Part shown: in pieces, positions 35,111 through 46,656 of the stretch
How positions within the stretch are numbered: position 1 is the first letter of the stretch
Layout: every line of letters starts with the position of its first letter
Assembly (NCBI GenBank): GCA_963921425.1
Contig: OY992834.1
Coordinates: 5,332,001-5,396,000 of the forward strand
Reading direction: 5' to 3'
From: Dryas octopetala
Lineage: Eukaryota; Streptophyta; Magnoliopsida; Rosales; Rosaceae
DNA length: 64,000 nt
Notes under the pieces: model-generated
What the model saw: only the letters and a program-made list of their open reading frames with translations
Databases searched by the model: none
Told to the model about the DNA's origin: nothing
Translations under genes and position numbers: made by a program

Positions 35111-36664
35111 GAAGAAACAACCTAACCCTAGTCCTTTGACGCATCTCCTCTGGCCTTTTCCTTGTCTCTGCAGCAACAACCACAGATATCTCCCTCCCCG
35201 CAAAAATTTTCCCATTCATATGATACTGAGCCTCTGCAGCTTCATAAGAATCCACAAATTGCACAAATGCAAATCCCCGAGGTTCCCTACATAGAAGATC
35301 AGGAAGGCTTAATACAAAGTATGAAAGACTAAGTCTCAGCATAGATTGATTGTATGAGGACAGTGACTTGTCAAAATGAGCATACTAAGTTATCACCACA
35401 ATGTCATTACTTAGTATACCTTCTTTACACATCTAACATCAGCTTGGTAGCACTTCCACCTAAGTGGATGCTGAATTTACGTAAAGCAGGTAAAATTGAA
35501 GCTTAGTGGCTGACCTTTTCTTTATAGTCAAGTATGAAAGGCAACTTCAAAATATGCAAATAACTTGGAAATTCTTCACATTCTTTATAAGAAGCACTTG
35601 AAATCAACGTTGCCCCCAAAATAAAAATTTCTCCTCAACATTGCCCCAAATTCTTCACATTCTTGTGATTATAAGCACTTGAAATCAACGTTGTCCTCAT
35701 CAAACTTCTATTGATTGTTGTAATTATATAATCCCCAAATTCTTCACATTCTTGTGATTATAAGCACTTGAAATCAACGTTGGCCTCATCAAACTTCTAT
35801 TGATTGTTGTAATTATATAATTTCTCTTCATAAGAAGATCATTCTTCATTTGAAGATTACTCTTAACACGCTTGGAATACCACTATGTTAGGCAATGATA
35901 AACAGTAGGCCTTCATCAAATGTGGGGCTTGGTCTTGTTTTAACTTCAAAGTTCAAACCAACATACCCCCTGACAAACCAGTTCAAGAACTCACTATGAA
36001 AAAGGAAAAATACCTTAAAATATAGTTTAAGAAATTCAATACACATATATTTTCTCCCCTACTTACATATTCTAACCAAGGATGCCAAGAAAGTAAGAAG
36101 TAAGGAATCTGAAACAACTAGAAATTCAAATAATATTCTTATTGATTGAGTTTCTCTGGCATGAGGTATACAAACCACCCAAAAGATGTCAACTTCAACA
36201 AAGTATGCACCCATTTGAAGCATTTATATGATCTGGGTAATGCTCACCACTATTCAAAACCAAAAATTCAAGCAATACCACTCAAGAAACCATTAATAAC
36301 ACCGACATACATAAGCAAAAGTAAAGCTCACCCTGTGTAGAAGTCCTTGGGAATGTAGACATCCCGAACAAGCCCAAATCTCTCAAAGGGAACTCGCAGC
36401 TCTTCCGACCTGCAAAATCAGACAAAACCCCCAATTGAGAAAACACTAAAAAACACCAACCACACCACAACCCAAAATTTTCTTTTACACAATTGCGGAC
36501 CTGCAATCCAGAGGAATGTTCCGGACCAAAAGGCTCCCGCTATTCTGCTCCTTGCGCCTCCTCGGGGGGCTTCTGCCTCGGCCGCCGCCGCCACCACCAC
36601 CGCCACCACCGCCGCCATAGCCTCTCCTTGGAGGACTATAGTACTGTGGGCTGTACCTCCTCAT
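33976..36664 (-). CDS. SCL30-like: SR splicing factor, SC35-like SCL30 type, 279 aa
   Basis: Seven coding exons: 36664-36501, 36409-36332, 35286-35122, 35005-34962, 34711-34651, 34548-34363, 34117-33976, in phase. The N-terminus MRRYSPQYYSPPRRGYGG continues as a 12-Gly run and an Arg/Ser-Pro patch, typical of the SCL subgroup. One RRM follows (about 43-120) with RNP2 LLVRNI and RNP1 RGFAFVQF, then an RS region with SRSP, RRRGDSVSPIRRRGD and SRSPSGSRSRS repeats. Family knowledge: SCL proteins are nuclear, bind exonic enhancers and help choose 5' splice sites. A 5' UTR intron probably runs from about 36918 to about 36670. The long intron 2 (about 1.05 kb) holds local duplications; this region often hosts alternative exons in SR genes, but I see no clear poison exon. 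Confidence 0.94.
35071..35107. repeat. (AG)n microsatellite next to an SCL30 splice donor
   Basis: Eighteen units lie 15 bases downstream (on the transcript) of the donor of the third coding exon. They are therefore read as a CU tract in the pre-mRNA. Confidence 0.95.
35572..35822. repeat. 89-bp tandem duplication in SCL30 intron 2
   Basis: Units at 35644-35732 and 35733-35821 are almost identical (ccccaaattcttcacattct, continuing tgtgattataagcacttgaa and on). A shorter degenerate copy precedes them at about 35572-35620. Confidence 0.9.
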
Positions 36665-37064
36665 ATTCGATACTGCCTATTCCATCACAACACAAAGAAA
36701 CCCAAAAGGGATTGCTTTCAAAGATCGCATCGCAAGCAGAAGAAACAAGAAAACAACAAAAGGATTAAATCTTTTTTCTTTTGTGATTATCGGCAACCAA
36801 AGGATGATGCTTTTAGCCTTAGGGTTTCTCTTTTATTTTTTTGTCGATTTTTCTGATAAGATAGAAGAATTGAAAAGTGAAGAGTCAAGGGAAGCTAAGA
36901 TATGGAGATAGATTACCTGTAAGTCTGGAGAGCTTCGAAGAATTTTTACTTAGATCTGAATTCTGAAAGACTGAGGAACAACGAATCGAACCCTGATTTT
37001 AAAGCCAGCTTGCAGAAGCTACTGTTCAGTTCAGTTCAATCAAACCCCAAAAGGCCACTTTGGG

Positions 37065-37135
37065 TGGGCCCTGTTTCTGTTACTTGATCTCTCTGGGCCT
37101 TAATTGTATCTGAGAAACTGGATCTTCTTGGGCCT
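37065..37135 (-). promoter_or_regulatory. Cluster of Site II-type motifs upstream of SCL30
   Basis: TGGGCCC (37065), TGGGCCT (37094) and TGGGCCT (37129) lie within 70 bases, about 100-170 bases upstream of the presumed SCL30 leader. TGGGCC/T Site II elements are known in plant housekeeping and growth-linked promoters. Confidence 0.5.
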
Positions 37136-37139
37136 TGTT

Positions 37140-38490
37140 TCATTTCATTAATGTTTTCTTGGTCAATTGCATTTCATTTCATTAATGTTTAATTTCACCT
37201 AATTGTTCCCTCATCCTTAAAAATAAAATTTGGAATTTTATCCTTATTAATTTGAGTGTATATATTTTCACCCTCTTGTATCTAAAACTAAAAAAAAAAA
37301 TTAGGATATAAAATAATCATACCTTTTTATAGATGTATAGGCATCAATCAAATAATATCATCTATTTTAAATTTTGGTGGCATATTAGAATTAGATTTTA
37401 TGAAAGAAATAAATTATGGAAAAAGATGTATCTGGGTGGGTGGGTGGGATGATAGTTTAAGGAGGTGGGAGGAGTGTTTACTGGGTGAATTTTTGGGTTA
37501 GTAAATTCAAGGGTAGTATAGAAATAATGAGAGGCGGAAACAATGCTTTTATACTTTTTAAAAATTTAATAGGTGTAAAAATAAAGTGGGTGGAGAAATA
37601 AGTCATAGATTCGTGGGGGTAAAATATAAGCAATTAAGCACTCTATTAATTTTTATTTTTTTTTATTTTACATGTTTAGAATGTAAAAAAAAGGTCAGCA
37701 ATCGATAGCGATGGAAGAGGGAATAGGAATTATAGGATGGAGGAACAAAAGAGGGAAATAAATTTAAGAGTTAAATAATAAGGATAAAATGGACATTATA
37801 AAATTTGATGGTTGTGATAAGTAATAATTGAATCTAAATAGAATTTAACTTATTTAATATACACGAGGCAATGGGCAACAATAACAGATGAAAATTTCAA
37901 TACATCCTGAATGTTTCCTGTATATGTAGCAACAATTCATAAAAAACAAAAAAGAAAAAAAAATTCTCACATAAATTTCAACTAAATATTACAATAAAAG
38001 ATTTTGGTTAAAAAAAATATACTCAACACTAAAATACATGTCATACAGAGAGGTTTCCTGTGTGGTTGACAACGAGAGATCCATTTTAAGAAACTAGCGT
38101 AACAGTCCATTATTTCTAAAAGAACCTTTCTTTTTTGTCATTTGCAAGTTTCAGGTAAACCCACATGGAGGAAAAGTGTTGTTCTCTTGTGCCTTTGCGA
38201 GCCATTCGATAATCAGCAACGCTGGGATATCAGCAAACCACAATAGTTCTCCCCCAAATCTTAGCATCACTTACAGGAGAAACTTGGTTTCTGCAGCCAA
38301 CACAGCATCATATACAGTAAATATCCCTCCACAAGGACCACAACTAGTAAAATTAGATGATGAAGACCAGCCACAACTAGTAAAGGTATATAATGCAGAC
38401 CAGCTTCAACTTTGAATACCACATTCATCAACACGAAAATGTGTGGCGTACAGCACACTGTGTAGAGGAGCAAACAGCCCAGGAACATTG
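37140..38490. other. Intergenic between SCL30 and the RlmN-like gene
   Basis: No gene. It contains a (GGGT)3GGG G-quadruplex motif at 37434-37448 and otherwise AT-rich sequence. The part from about 38050 probably includes the 3' end of the RlmN-like gene. Confidence 0.5.
37434..37448 (+). other. Canonical G-quadruplex motif
   Basis: gggtgggtgggtggg: four G3 runs with single-T loops, one of the most stable intramolecular G4 arrangements known. A further G-rich run (ggaggtgggagga) follows within 20 bases. Confidence 0.85.
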
Positions 38491-38495
38491 TGGCA

Positions 38496-41400
38496 TCAAC
38501 ATGCAACTGCAACTTCTTCTTGAGGTTCTAAGTCATCAGAGTCGGTGGGCAAAGGACTCTTCTGGAACTTGTTTCTTAGCTGACCACAAGCAGCATCTGC
38601 ATCCAGGCCCCTTGTTTGACGTGTGGTAACAGTTACTTTACCTTTCTCCAGAGCAGCTGCAAATGCCTGCACCTGCATGATTTTTTCAATAGAAAAACAG
38701 TAACTAAAGAGGTTAACAAAGCAATAAATAAAAAATTAAGAAAAAATTGGATCTAGTGATAAGGTGTTTATGTTAAAGAATAAAGGGGAAACAACACAAA
38801 CAATCACATACAGCTTTCTTGGATGGACGCCGATACTCAGAGCCTTCTATTGGATTAAAAGGAATCAAGTTCACATGATAACCTCGTCCGTACTCATGGA
38901 GCAGCTCTGCAAGTTCAACTGCATGCTCTACTGCATCATTGACTCCAGCTGCTCAAATAGATATGAAAATTGACATTAACATATTTTCATGTTGTTACAG
39001 TAAGCGCACAATGGATGAGCAAGGGACAAATGAAAATTTTCTAAAATTAATTTCAGTACCTAAAAGTGCATACTCAAAGGAAACGCGTCTACTGGTTTCA
39101 AGGAAATAGTCCCTGCAATCCTTCATGAGTGCATTTAGAGGATATGCTTTCGCACTTGGCACAATTGTTTCCCTGAGTTTCTGGTTAGGAGCATGCAGGC
39201 TGATGCACAAGAAAATGGGAAAAATTTAACAGTGCAGGGGATATAAAATTGCATAAACTGAAGTAAAAACTTTGGACATCATAGAAAATCATTTTCTGCT
39301 TCATATTTTATAACAATTAGTGATTGCAGCCATAAATACTGGATCTTGAGCTGACTTCATGAACCAAACAAGGAGAGGCTCAATTACTACAAATAACACC
39401 ATTAAATCATCCACAAAATCATTGAACCAAATATTCTTAATTTTTTTCTATTAAGAACATACCTGACTGCCAATGTTGACTGAAGCTTGTGAGATGCCAG
39501 CTTTTTAATTGTATTTGGAACTCCCACAGTGGAAATTGTGATCATTCTTTGCCCAATTTGCACATCCTTAACAGAAAAAAAAGTCCGACCACAAATGAGC
39601 TTTCACTTAGACAGTGATACCAACACTTGAAACAATATAAACATTAGAGGTAAATTGTACTAAAAGAGCATTCCACCTTAAAACAAGTTTTATACGACTT
39701 TTTTCATTTGTAGTTGTGTGGATTGGGTCACTTTTTCTTAGTATTAGATTTGAATGATTTAGATGCTTTTGTTATGATTTACTTCTCTCATTTTTTGTTA
39801 TAAACTTATGGTGTATTGTTGATAAACTGTTCATATCTTTGTTGGAGAGCTCTCAAATTCTGAAATTTTTTTAATGATTTTGTGAAGTGTGAACATTTTA
39901 AAAACTTCCAAGAAACTAAAAATTCGAATTTTTTTTAAAATCTGAAACTTGGAAATCCAAAAGTATTTGGGAATCGGAATTAGGACGCCTTTCAAAATTC
40001 CAAAAATTTTGCATAGGGTTTTATTCCAATCTATTTCATCGAAAATCAAGCCTAATCCCAACATGTTACTTGGCAAACCTATGGGGGTTGGTACGAGTTT
40101 AATGTAACAAAGTCAAGTGTTTAATTCTATAACACATATAGAACATGGAAATAAAGCAGTTATTAAAATGCACAAGGTAGTTGCAAATGCACCTTATTCA
40201 AGCACTGGTGTGCTTCAAGTACTGCCTTCAGGTTCAACATTGGTTCACCCATTCCCATGAACACTACATTAGTCACCCTATTCTTGAAGATTTCTTCAAT
40301 AGCCAAAACCTGTGAATATAAAGGTATCTAAAATCACAATGTATTTGCTGAACAAACTCTAGCTTGCTTATGTATTAGCATACAACAATGATAACAGCTA
40401 TAATTCTTAAACTGTCTTTTAAGTAAAGTTCAATCATTCCTGTTCACAAATTAGGTAAGCCGGGAAACACACAAACAGCCCCAACTCATAATGGATTTTG
40501 AAGATGGAGCGTGGAAAAGACAACCAATACCTGCTCAACAATTTCATGCCTCTTAAGGTTCCTCGAAAACCCTCCTTTTCCGGTGGCACAAAAAGAGCAA
40601 CGCAGTGGGCATCCCACCTATTTCACCCAATCAAAAAAAAAAAAAAAAAATTGCATTGACAAATGACAATTACTGTAGTGCACCACACACAAGCTAACAT
40701 CAAAATATAACTGCAGGGGGAATTTTGTCAATGGGTGAATCTCGTCTCAGAAACTCACCTGTGATGAGACACATGCTGTAAGGCGCATGGTACCTTTCTC
40801 GTCTTCAACTGGTATGCCAACAGTTTCAATCAATCTGTTATCCTCCAACTTTATCAATAACTGCAAGATTAATGGCACATATTTTAACCACTAATACGGT
40901 AATACGAAATTACCCGCACCTTGGTGAATTCTAGGCAACAAAATTCTATGAAAAAGTATCATATTGGGAACCAAAATTCCCAACCAAAAAAAAAAAGTTT
41001 CTATCATATCAATAAGCTATAACAAGAAAATCCCACATCATAGATAACAAAGTATGTCATCAAAAACTCACTGAACGGCCCAGTAACCATGTCCAAAGAA
41101 ATTACTTTAACAGTGCCATCAGCAGCAGTGACAGTATGGTAAATGGATGACCGCCCAACCCTCCATCCAGCTTCCTCAAGCTCATTCCTGAATGCCTGAG
41201 GCACTGTAGCATAGACCATAGTAATATAGCATAAAACCACCCAATCTTTACCAAAATTTAAAACTTTTGAAAATAAAATAAATAATAAAAAAGGAGAAAC
41301 AAGAGAAATTTACTCTGACTGAAATCCTTAATATCTTTAATCTTTCGTTTATAAATAAGATGATGGAGCTGCTTCCCTCTGTAGCCTTGCTATATACACA

Positions 41401-41700
41401 TTTTATGAAATAGAAGTAAGTACATAAATTCAAGAACTTTCGATTCTCGGCAAACAAACTGACCATATTGAGCTTTATTACCTGACCGAAGTCGAGGGCG
41501 AGCTGCTGGAGCTCCGGCTCGGACAAGCCGAGGAGCGCGCGCGAGTCCGCGGGAGAGGCGCGAGAGGGAGCGGGAGTGGTGGACAGGTTCATGCTCGAAG
41601 GGGTAATGGTATTGGCTGCCAAGGCGCGAGTACGGACCGCACGTGCGAGAGGGACGGAGCACACGCGCTGAATTAGCGCCGTTGATGTGGCTGTCATCAT
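38496..41700 (-). CDS. RlmN-like radical SAM RNA methyltransferase, 418 aa
   Basis: Ten coding exons: 41700-41482, 41389-41314, 41203-41106, 40860-40759, 40617-40531, 40309-40193, 39566-39463, 39199-39060, 38948-38812, 38672-38496, in phase. The [4Fe-4S]/SAM motif CxxxCxxC is at C168, C172, C175 (GCPLRCSFC). The two catalytic Cys of the RlmN/Cfr mechanism are present: C161 (ACVSSQVGC) and C388 ([12 protein letters not shown]). MGMGEPMLN is the SAM-binding GGE-like motif. Family knowledge: bacterial RlmN makes 2-methyladenosine in 23S rRNA and some tRNAs. The first 60 residues are Ser/Thr/Ala/Arg-rich with few acids, so an organelle (probably plastid) transit peptide is likely; this is inference. 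A second in-frame ATG immediately follows the first. TGGGCT motifs lie upstream at about 41811-41830. Confidence 0.93.
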
Positions 41701-41764
41701 TCTGCTACTGTTCGGTTTTGGCTTTGAGGATGAAGATGAAGCAGAAGAAGTGAAGAAGAGAGAG

Positions 41765-42100
41765 CGAGACGATAGCTAAAAGCCTAAAACCTCAGCTTAT
41801 GGTTTTGGAATATTGGGCTGTTGTGGGCTTGAGGTCCAAGTCCATAACAGTCCATGCACATTGTAATTACTAATTAGGATGGTAAAGAGGGTTCTTAAAA
41901 CGTTGTGCATTTGGTCAATTTAGGACTCCATTCCCCGCCGTCTCTAATTAATTTTAGGTCTTCCCTATTGATGCTTGCCTCATGCTTTCAGGGTTACTAC
42001 AAAAGAAAAATGTAAAGGGCTCGTCCTCATAAAAAAAATAAAAATAAAAAAGTGATGAGTTGGTTACACTTTTTATGTGTACAGAGAAGAAAAGTATAAG
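41765..42100. other. Upstream region of the RlmN-like gene
   Basis: Carries two TGGGCT words near 41812-41830 and pyrimidine-rich promoter-like sequence. No gene is seen. From about 42110 the sequence resembles the 3' flank at about 46300, marking the edge of the kinase tandem unit. Confidence 0.5.
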
Positions 42101-42670
42101 TGGCTTAAACTTTCAATGTTAATACCGGCCTCATATTGTAGAATATACGTACGTATAATAATTCACATCGCGGAAAACCACTTGAAATTGTAAAAGCGGA
42201 AAAGCCAAATAAAGCCTCATTTGTGTAGCTACTAGCTAGTATGCAGCAAAGGAAGTGGTTGTTCTGCAGCAAAGGAAGTGCCATGAAACATGTCAATAAT
42301 TCCAGAGGATTAAACCTCATGTTCCTCACATTTATGGCACAGAAAGGAAAATGATTCAGAAAAGATTAATCAGGAAGACATTTCACAAAACAACAACTGT
42401 TGTAGTACATACTCATTACAAGATACAGTTTTCATATATATATATATATATGCCATCCGTTTTCTCCTTCCTTTTCTTTCCCTCCTTTTGTGGCCTAGCT
42501 AAATCCCCATTTTCCTTTGAATCAATGAAAATAATAATAAAGCATGCATGAATTTCTTATGTATTATGGGAAGCAGATGGCCTGAGATGAGAAGTAGGTG
42601 TTGCACTGGTCATCCCATCCTGCGATATTTGGGACCTTTGCTTTCAATTGCATGAGAATTTGGGCGAGTT

Positions 42671-44850
42671 TCATTTTGAGAGATTCCCAGGCCCTCCAAT
42701 GTCACCAGTTTCCTGAAGCTTCTCCAATGCTTTCACCACCTCGTTCATGTTTGGTCTTGAGCTGGGTTCTATTGATAAGCATTGAATTGCAATGTCAAGT
42801 GCTGTACGAGCTCCACGCTTAGTGTACTGACCTTCAAGACAAGCATCCAAAATTCGGAGAACTTTGCCTTTGCTGGCAAGGTAAGGCTCGGCCCATTCAA
42901 CTAAAATGCATTCCTCGGTTGGCCGGTTCCAGTCCACAGCTGGTCTGCTAGTCAACATTTCGAGCAGAACAACCCCAAAACTATACACATCACTCTGATC
43001 TTCAAAAGAAAAGAATGAGCCAAAGGTTAGATGGGAGCAGGTATAAGTATATACTCAATCATATCATGGATATTGCAGCAGTACTGGTGAAGATGATATA
43101 GGGTCAGAGATGAAAGGCCTTTAATTAAGAGTGGCTGGAACTTGATGGCAAATAAAAATGGCACTGAGATAGCAAAACTTAATAATCCAAGGAAATAGTT
43201 GTTGCTACAAAGATTTTACATGTCATGAATATACCAAACAGGTATGGTCAAGTCCCCAGTGAAGTCAGGAGTTAGAAGAAGGATATAATAATTTGTACTT
43301 TATGTAAACTTAATAAAACAAAGTCAGTAGCAGTTACATGGTTACTTAAGATAAGCAAATAGTCGGAAGTTTACCCAGAAAGTAAAACTGAACGTTCTTC
43401 AGAATTGTAGGGTAGTGATAAAAGAATACCTTTTCCGTGGGGATCTGCACGTGCATATGAGTAGAAACCATCCATAATATCCAAATCGAAGGCGACACAC
43501 TCAGGAGCTGCATACCCATTTGTAGCGATAGCTCTGACTTTTGAGAAATGGCGTCTATAGCCTTGAAACCCTTCATTGGCCAAACCATAACCAGAGAGTT
43601 TGGCATTATAGCTCTGTTATTTTACAATGAAAATATGATATGTGAGAGCAAATCTAACAGAACTTTTCTAGAATCCATAAAGTTCAACAACTAAACGTTT
43701 CGCATACTGAATCAAGAAGGATCTTAGAGGAACTAAAGTCCCCATATATCACTTTTGCCTCATCACCATGAAGAAATGCTAGACCCTTAGCAGCACCAAG
43801 GGCAATCTTCATACGAAGGTTCCGTGAAAGCGAAGAACCCCCTGTTCCAACACAGTTAAGCCCCTAAATTATATTTCATATAGAAATATTTGATCTCCTC
43901 ATTAATGGTATTGTTTCCTCTGAAAGATCAAATGGCTATAGAGTTAAGAAGGTCGATAACTCACTTCTAAATAGATGACCATCCAAGCTGCCGTGAGACA
44001 TAAATTCATACACCAGAAGCCGGTGGTCATTCTCTAAGCAGTAGCCAATCAATTTCACAAGATTTGAGTGACACAGCTGTGCAAGGGAGTTAACTTCTGT
44101 CTATAGATCAAGAAGCACCAAAAAATCAATTAATTATTGTATGAAAATATTACACAAACAGCATGATCATCTATTGGTAACAACTATCATGGAGCAAGCT
44201 AGATCCATTAAGATTGTTTTGACCAACACTTTGGTCTGGTTCAACTAGGCTAATCTATTCCTTCAGGAGAACCTTGAGCAATCGAACATCAATGTGTATC
44301 TTCTCAACTGCTTGATTGTGCCATAGTCAACTAAGATGGACAAATGCTACTATGCTAGATATGGAGAAAGTGCGTTTGAGCATGAAGGATAGAAGTGATA
44401 CTCACCAACCATTCCATGTGATTCTGCAGGGTCCTTGGTTCTCTAAAGAACCTCCTAATAGCAACGGCCATGCCAGTATTAGGCTTGGTAGCTGTGAGTG
44501 AATGCTCATCAATCCACCCCATAAAGACAGTACTAGAACAAAAAGCACTTTTACCCACCAAACTATCAGTACAGAAGTTTCTGGTGGCTGTTTCCAGTTC
44601 ATGAAAGCAGAAGCTCTTCAAGATGTCAACCTCTGTCCAAGGAGTTGAAGGCACTGAGACAGATGACACCTTGCTATTAAAATTCAATCCTAGACATGTA
44701 ATGTCAATGCCCTATAACTTGTATTTAATCAGCAATGTCTAAAATGGAAAGGGAAAATTAATATCCACAAACCTTTTAACATAATAAAACGGAAACCAGT
44801 GGATGAATAGCAAACTTACCATTAGGAGGCAATGGATCTTGTGGGTTCAT
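42671..44850 (-). CDS. BIK1/PBL1-type receptor-like cytoplasmic pseudokinase, 365 aa
   Basis: Six coding exons: 44850-44820, 44689-44406, 44100-43965, 43841-43708, 43613-43430, 42999-42671, with no stop or frameshift. Relative to its sister at 46657, the Gly loop VGEGGFGS is VGKSAFCS (55-62), the VAVK Lys is Arg (R89 in VAIRRF), YRDFKTAN is YGDFSSSK (183-190; Arg, Lys and Asn lost, Asp kept), and DFG is GYG (203-205). The activation-loop Ser/Thr cluster is rearranged. APE (231-233) and the C-lobe ([29 protein letters not shown]) are kept. The N-terminus [10 protein letters not shown] replaces the acylated MGSC start. Exon 5 is 63 bases longer than in the sister by extension into the intron, and the tail stops early (GNLSK). 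It may be an expressed pseudokinase or an early pseudogene; exon 1 is the least certain part. Confidence 0.75.
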
Positions 44851-45130
44851 CCCCACGCAATCAGCAGCAGCTTGGGACCAGTCAAATTGCTATACATGGT
44901 CTCATTTTCATTTAGGTGTTTCGCACCCTTAGTGTACCTCTTCACGTTATTGCGAATCCCACCACCCATAGTGTCAGTCGATCACTAACAAACTATATCG
45001 TCAACAACCGAAACCAACCCATTAGAACTGAAGCTAAAGCGAGAATTAGTACCCAGTGCATGCCAGTAGCAGTACATCAGAATTTTGAAAACCATGAATG
45101 CATGCAGTCAATGCAATCATACAAATAAGA

Positions 45131-46300
45131 TCCCATGCTCTTTAATTTGACCCGGTGTTTCCATCTAAACTAATTACCACTGTATATTTACCAAAAAAGA
45201 AAGAAAATTACTACGTTACTGCTTCTGATCAATGACCACAACTAAAGCTCCAGTTCTTCAACGGCTGAGTAAGCTGTAAATCATGAAAACAACTAATTTG
45301 TCAATTAGGGAACTTTAAATCAAACCTGAGATCATAAAAAATCTAGAAATTAGGACGAAATTAAGAAAACCCCAGTTCTAAGTAACTGTAATTATGCAAA
45401 AATATGAATTTGTATGCATGAAAGGAAAACTACGATGCTTAAGAAGTTTACCGATCAACAAGGAAGGAAAAAAGAGAGACAGAGAGAGCTAATGAAAAAC
45501 AGAGGGGACCGAAGAGGTAGACGTTGACCAATCGCGGATTGTAATTAGAATTTGTTTTTTGTTTAGCCTATTGGCGTGTGATAACAGTGGTTAAATCTGC
45601 TTAACACGACCAGTTCTTACGAGCTTATAGTTGTATATGAAATTATGAGTATGATAAATCATTAAGAATTTAAGAATCATTGATTGTCGGACTCGGACGT
45701 CATCATGCAATATACGACAGCTTTTCATGGCTTCTGGTTCTTTTGACGAGTTGGATTGGCACCTAAAGTTGTTAACCAATGCAGAAGCCACCCGAGTAAG
45801 TTATAAATTTATAGCCTTATACGCAGCTAGAAGTTTGAATATTAGTTTGCTTAATATGCTTATATAGGTAATAATATTATACGCCAAAGTCCAATGGTTC
45901 CTCAAATTCAAAGCGGGGGTCCATGGATTGCCTCACTGTCTTTCACTCTTTCTTATAATCTCATTGCTTTACAAATTATAAAGTACAGTAATGGTTTTGC
46001 CATTAGTGATCATAACTCATAACCAAGATCAGGAATTTCAACAAACATGACATGTAGAATGCAGAATTCAAGAATGTTTTCACTTGTACTCGCATTGTAT
46101 TTCCAGTGTCCTCTCTTTAATGTGGTCATAACGTATCATATATAATGAAAAATCTCTTGTGCATTACATAATTACATGCTTACCTTTTCATGTATGCATG
46201 TGTTGTGCCATATATATCACTCGAGTAATGATCACCTTGAATCAGTACTCATAATATTAAAAACCATGCAACTTATTGCAGATATTCTCTAAGAGAAGCT
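45131..46300. other. Interval between the two kinase units
   Basis: No gene. 45700-45790 resembles 50640-50790 (5' flank of the sister; shared gagttggattggca and catcatgc/cagctttgcatgg words). 46300-46400 resembles 42170-42245 (3' flank). The tandem-duplication join lies between about 45830 and 46290. Confidence 0.55.
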
Positions 46301-46656
46301 AAATCACTTGAAACTGTAAAAGCGCAAAAGCCAAATAAGCCTCATTTGTGTAGCTACAAGCTAGTATGCAGCTAACGACTCGTCTTTATTCTGTTCTGCA
46401 GAGGGGTGTTACAAAGCGCTCTGAAGGATTAAACCTGATGTTCCTCATATTCCAGGCGCAGAAAGGAAAATGTTTCTGAGAAAAGTAATCATGAAGACAT
46501 TCACAAAACAAAAACTGTACAATGATCAACTGTCGCAGTACATACTCATTACAAGATACAGTTTTCACATATATGCCACCCGCATTCTCCTTTTTGGTCT
46601 GAATCCCATTTTCCTTTGAAACAATGAAAATAATAAAAAACCGTGCATAAATGTCT

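Noticed and set aside
36418-36768. Ala/Val-rich and His/Arg-rich frames over the SCL30 first exon
   Set aside because: They are other-frame readings of the Gly-codon run of SCL30.
42671-44850. Calling the catalytically altered kinase a simple pseudogene
   Set aside because: All exons join in frame with consensus splice sites and no stop, so it is listed as a CDS encoding a pseudokinase, with the doubt stated.
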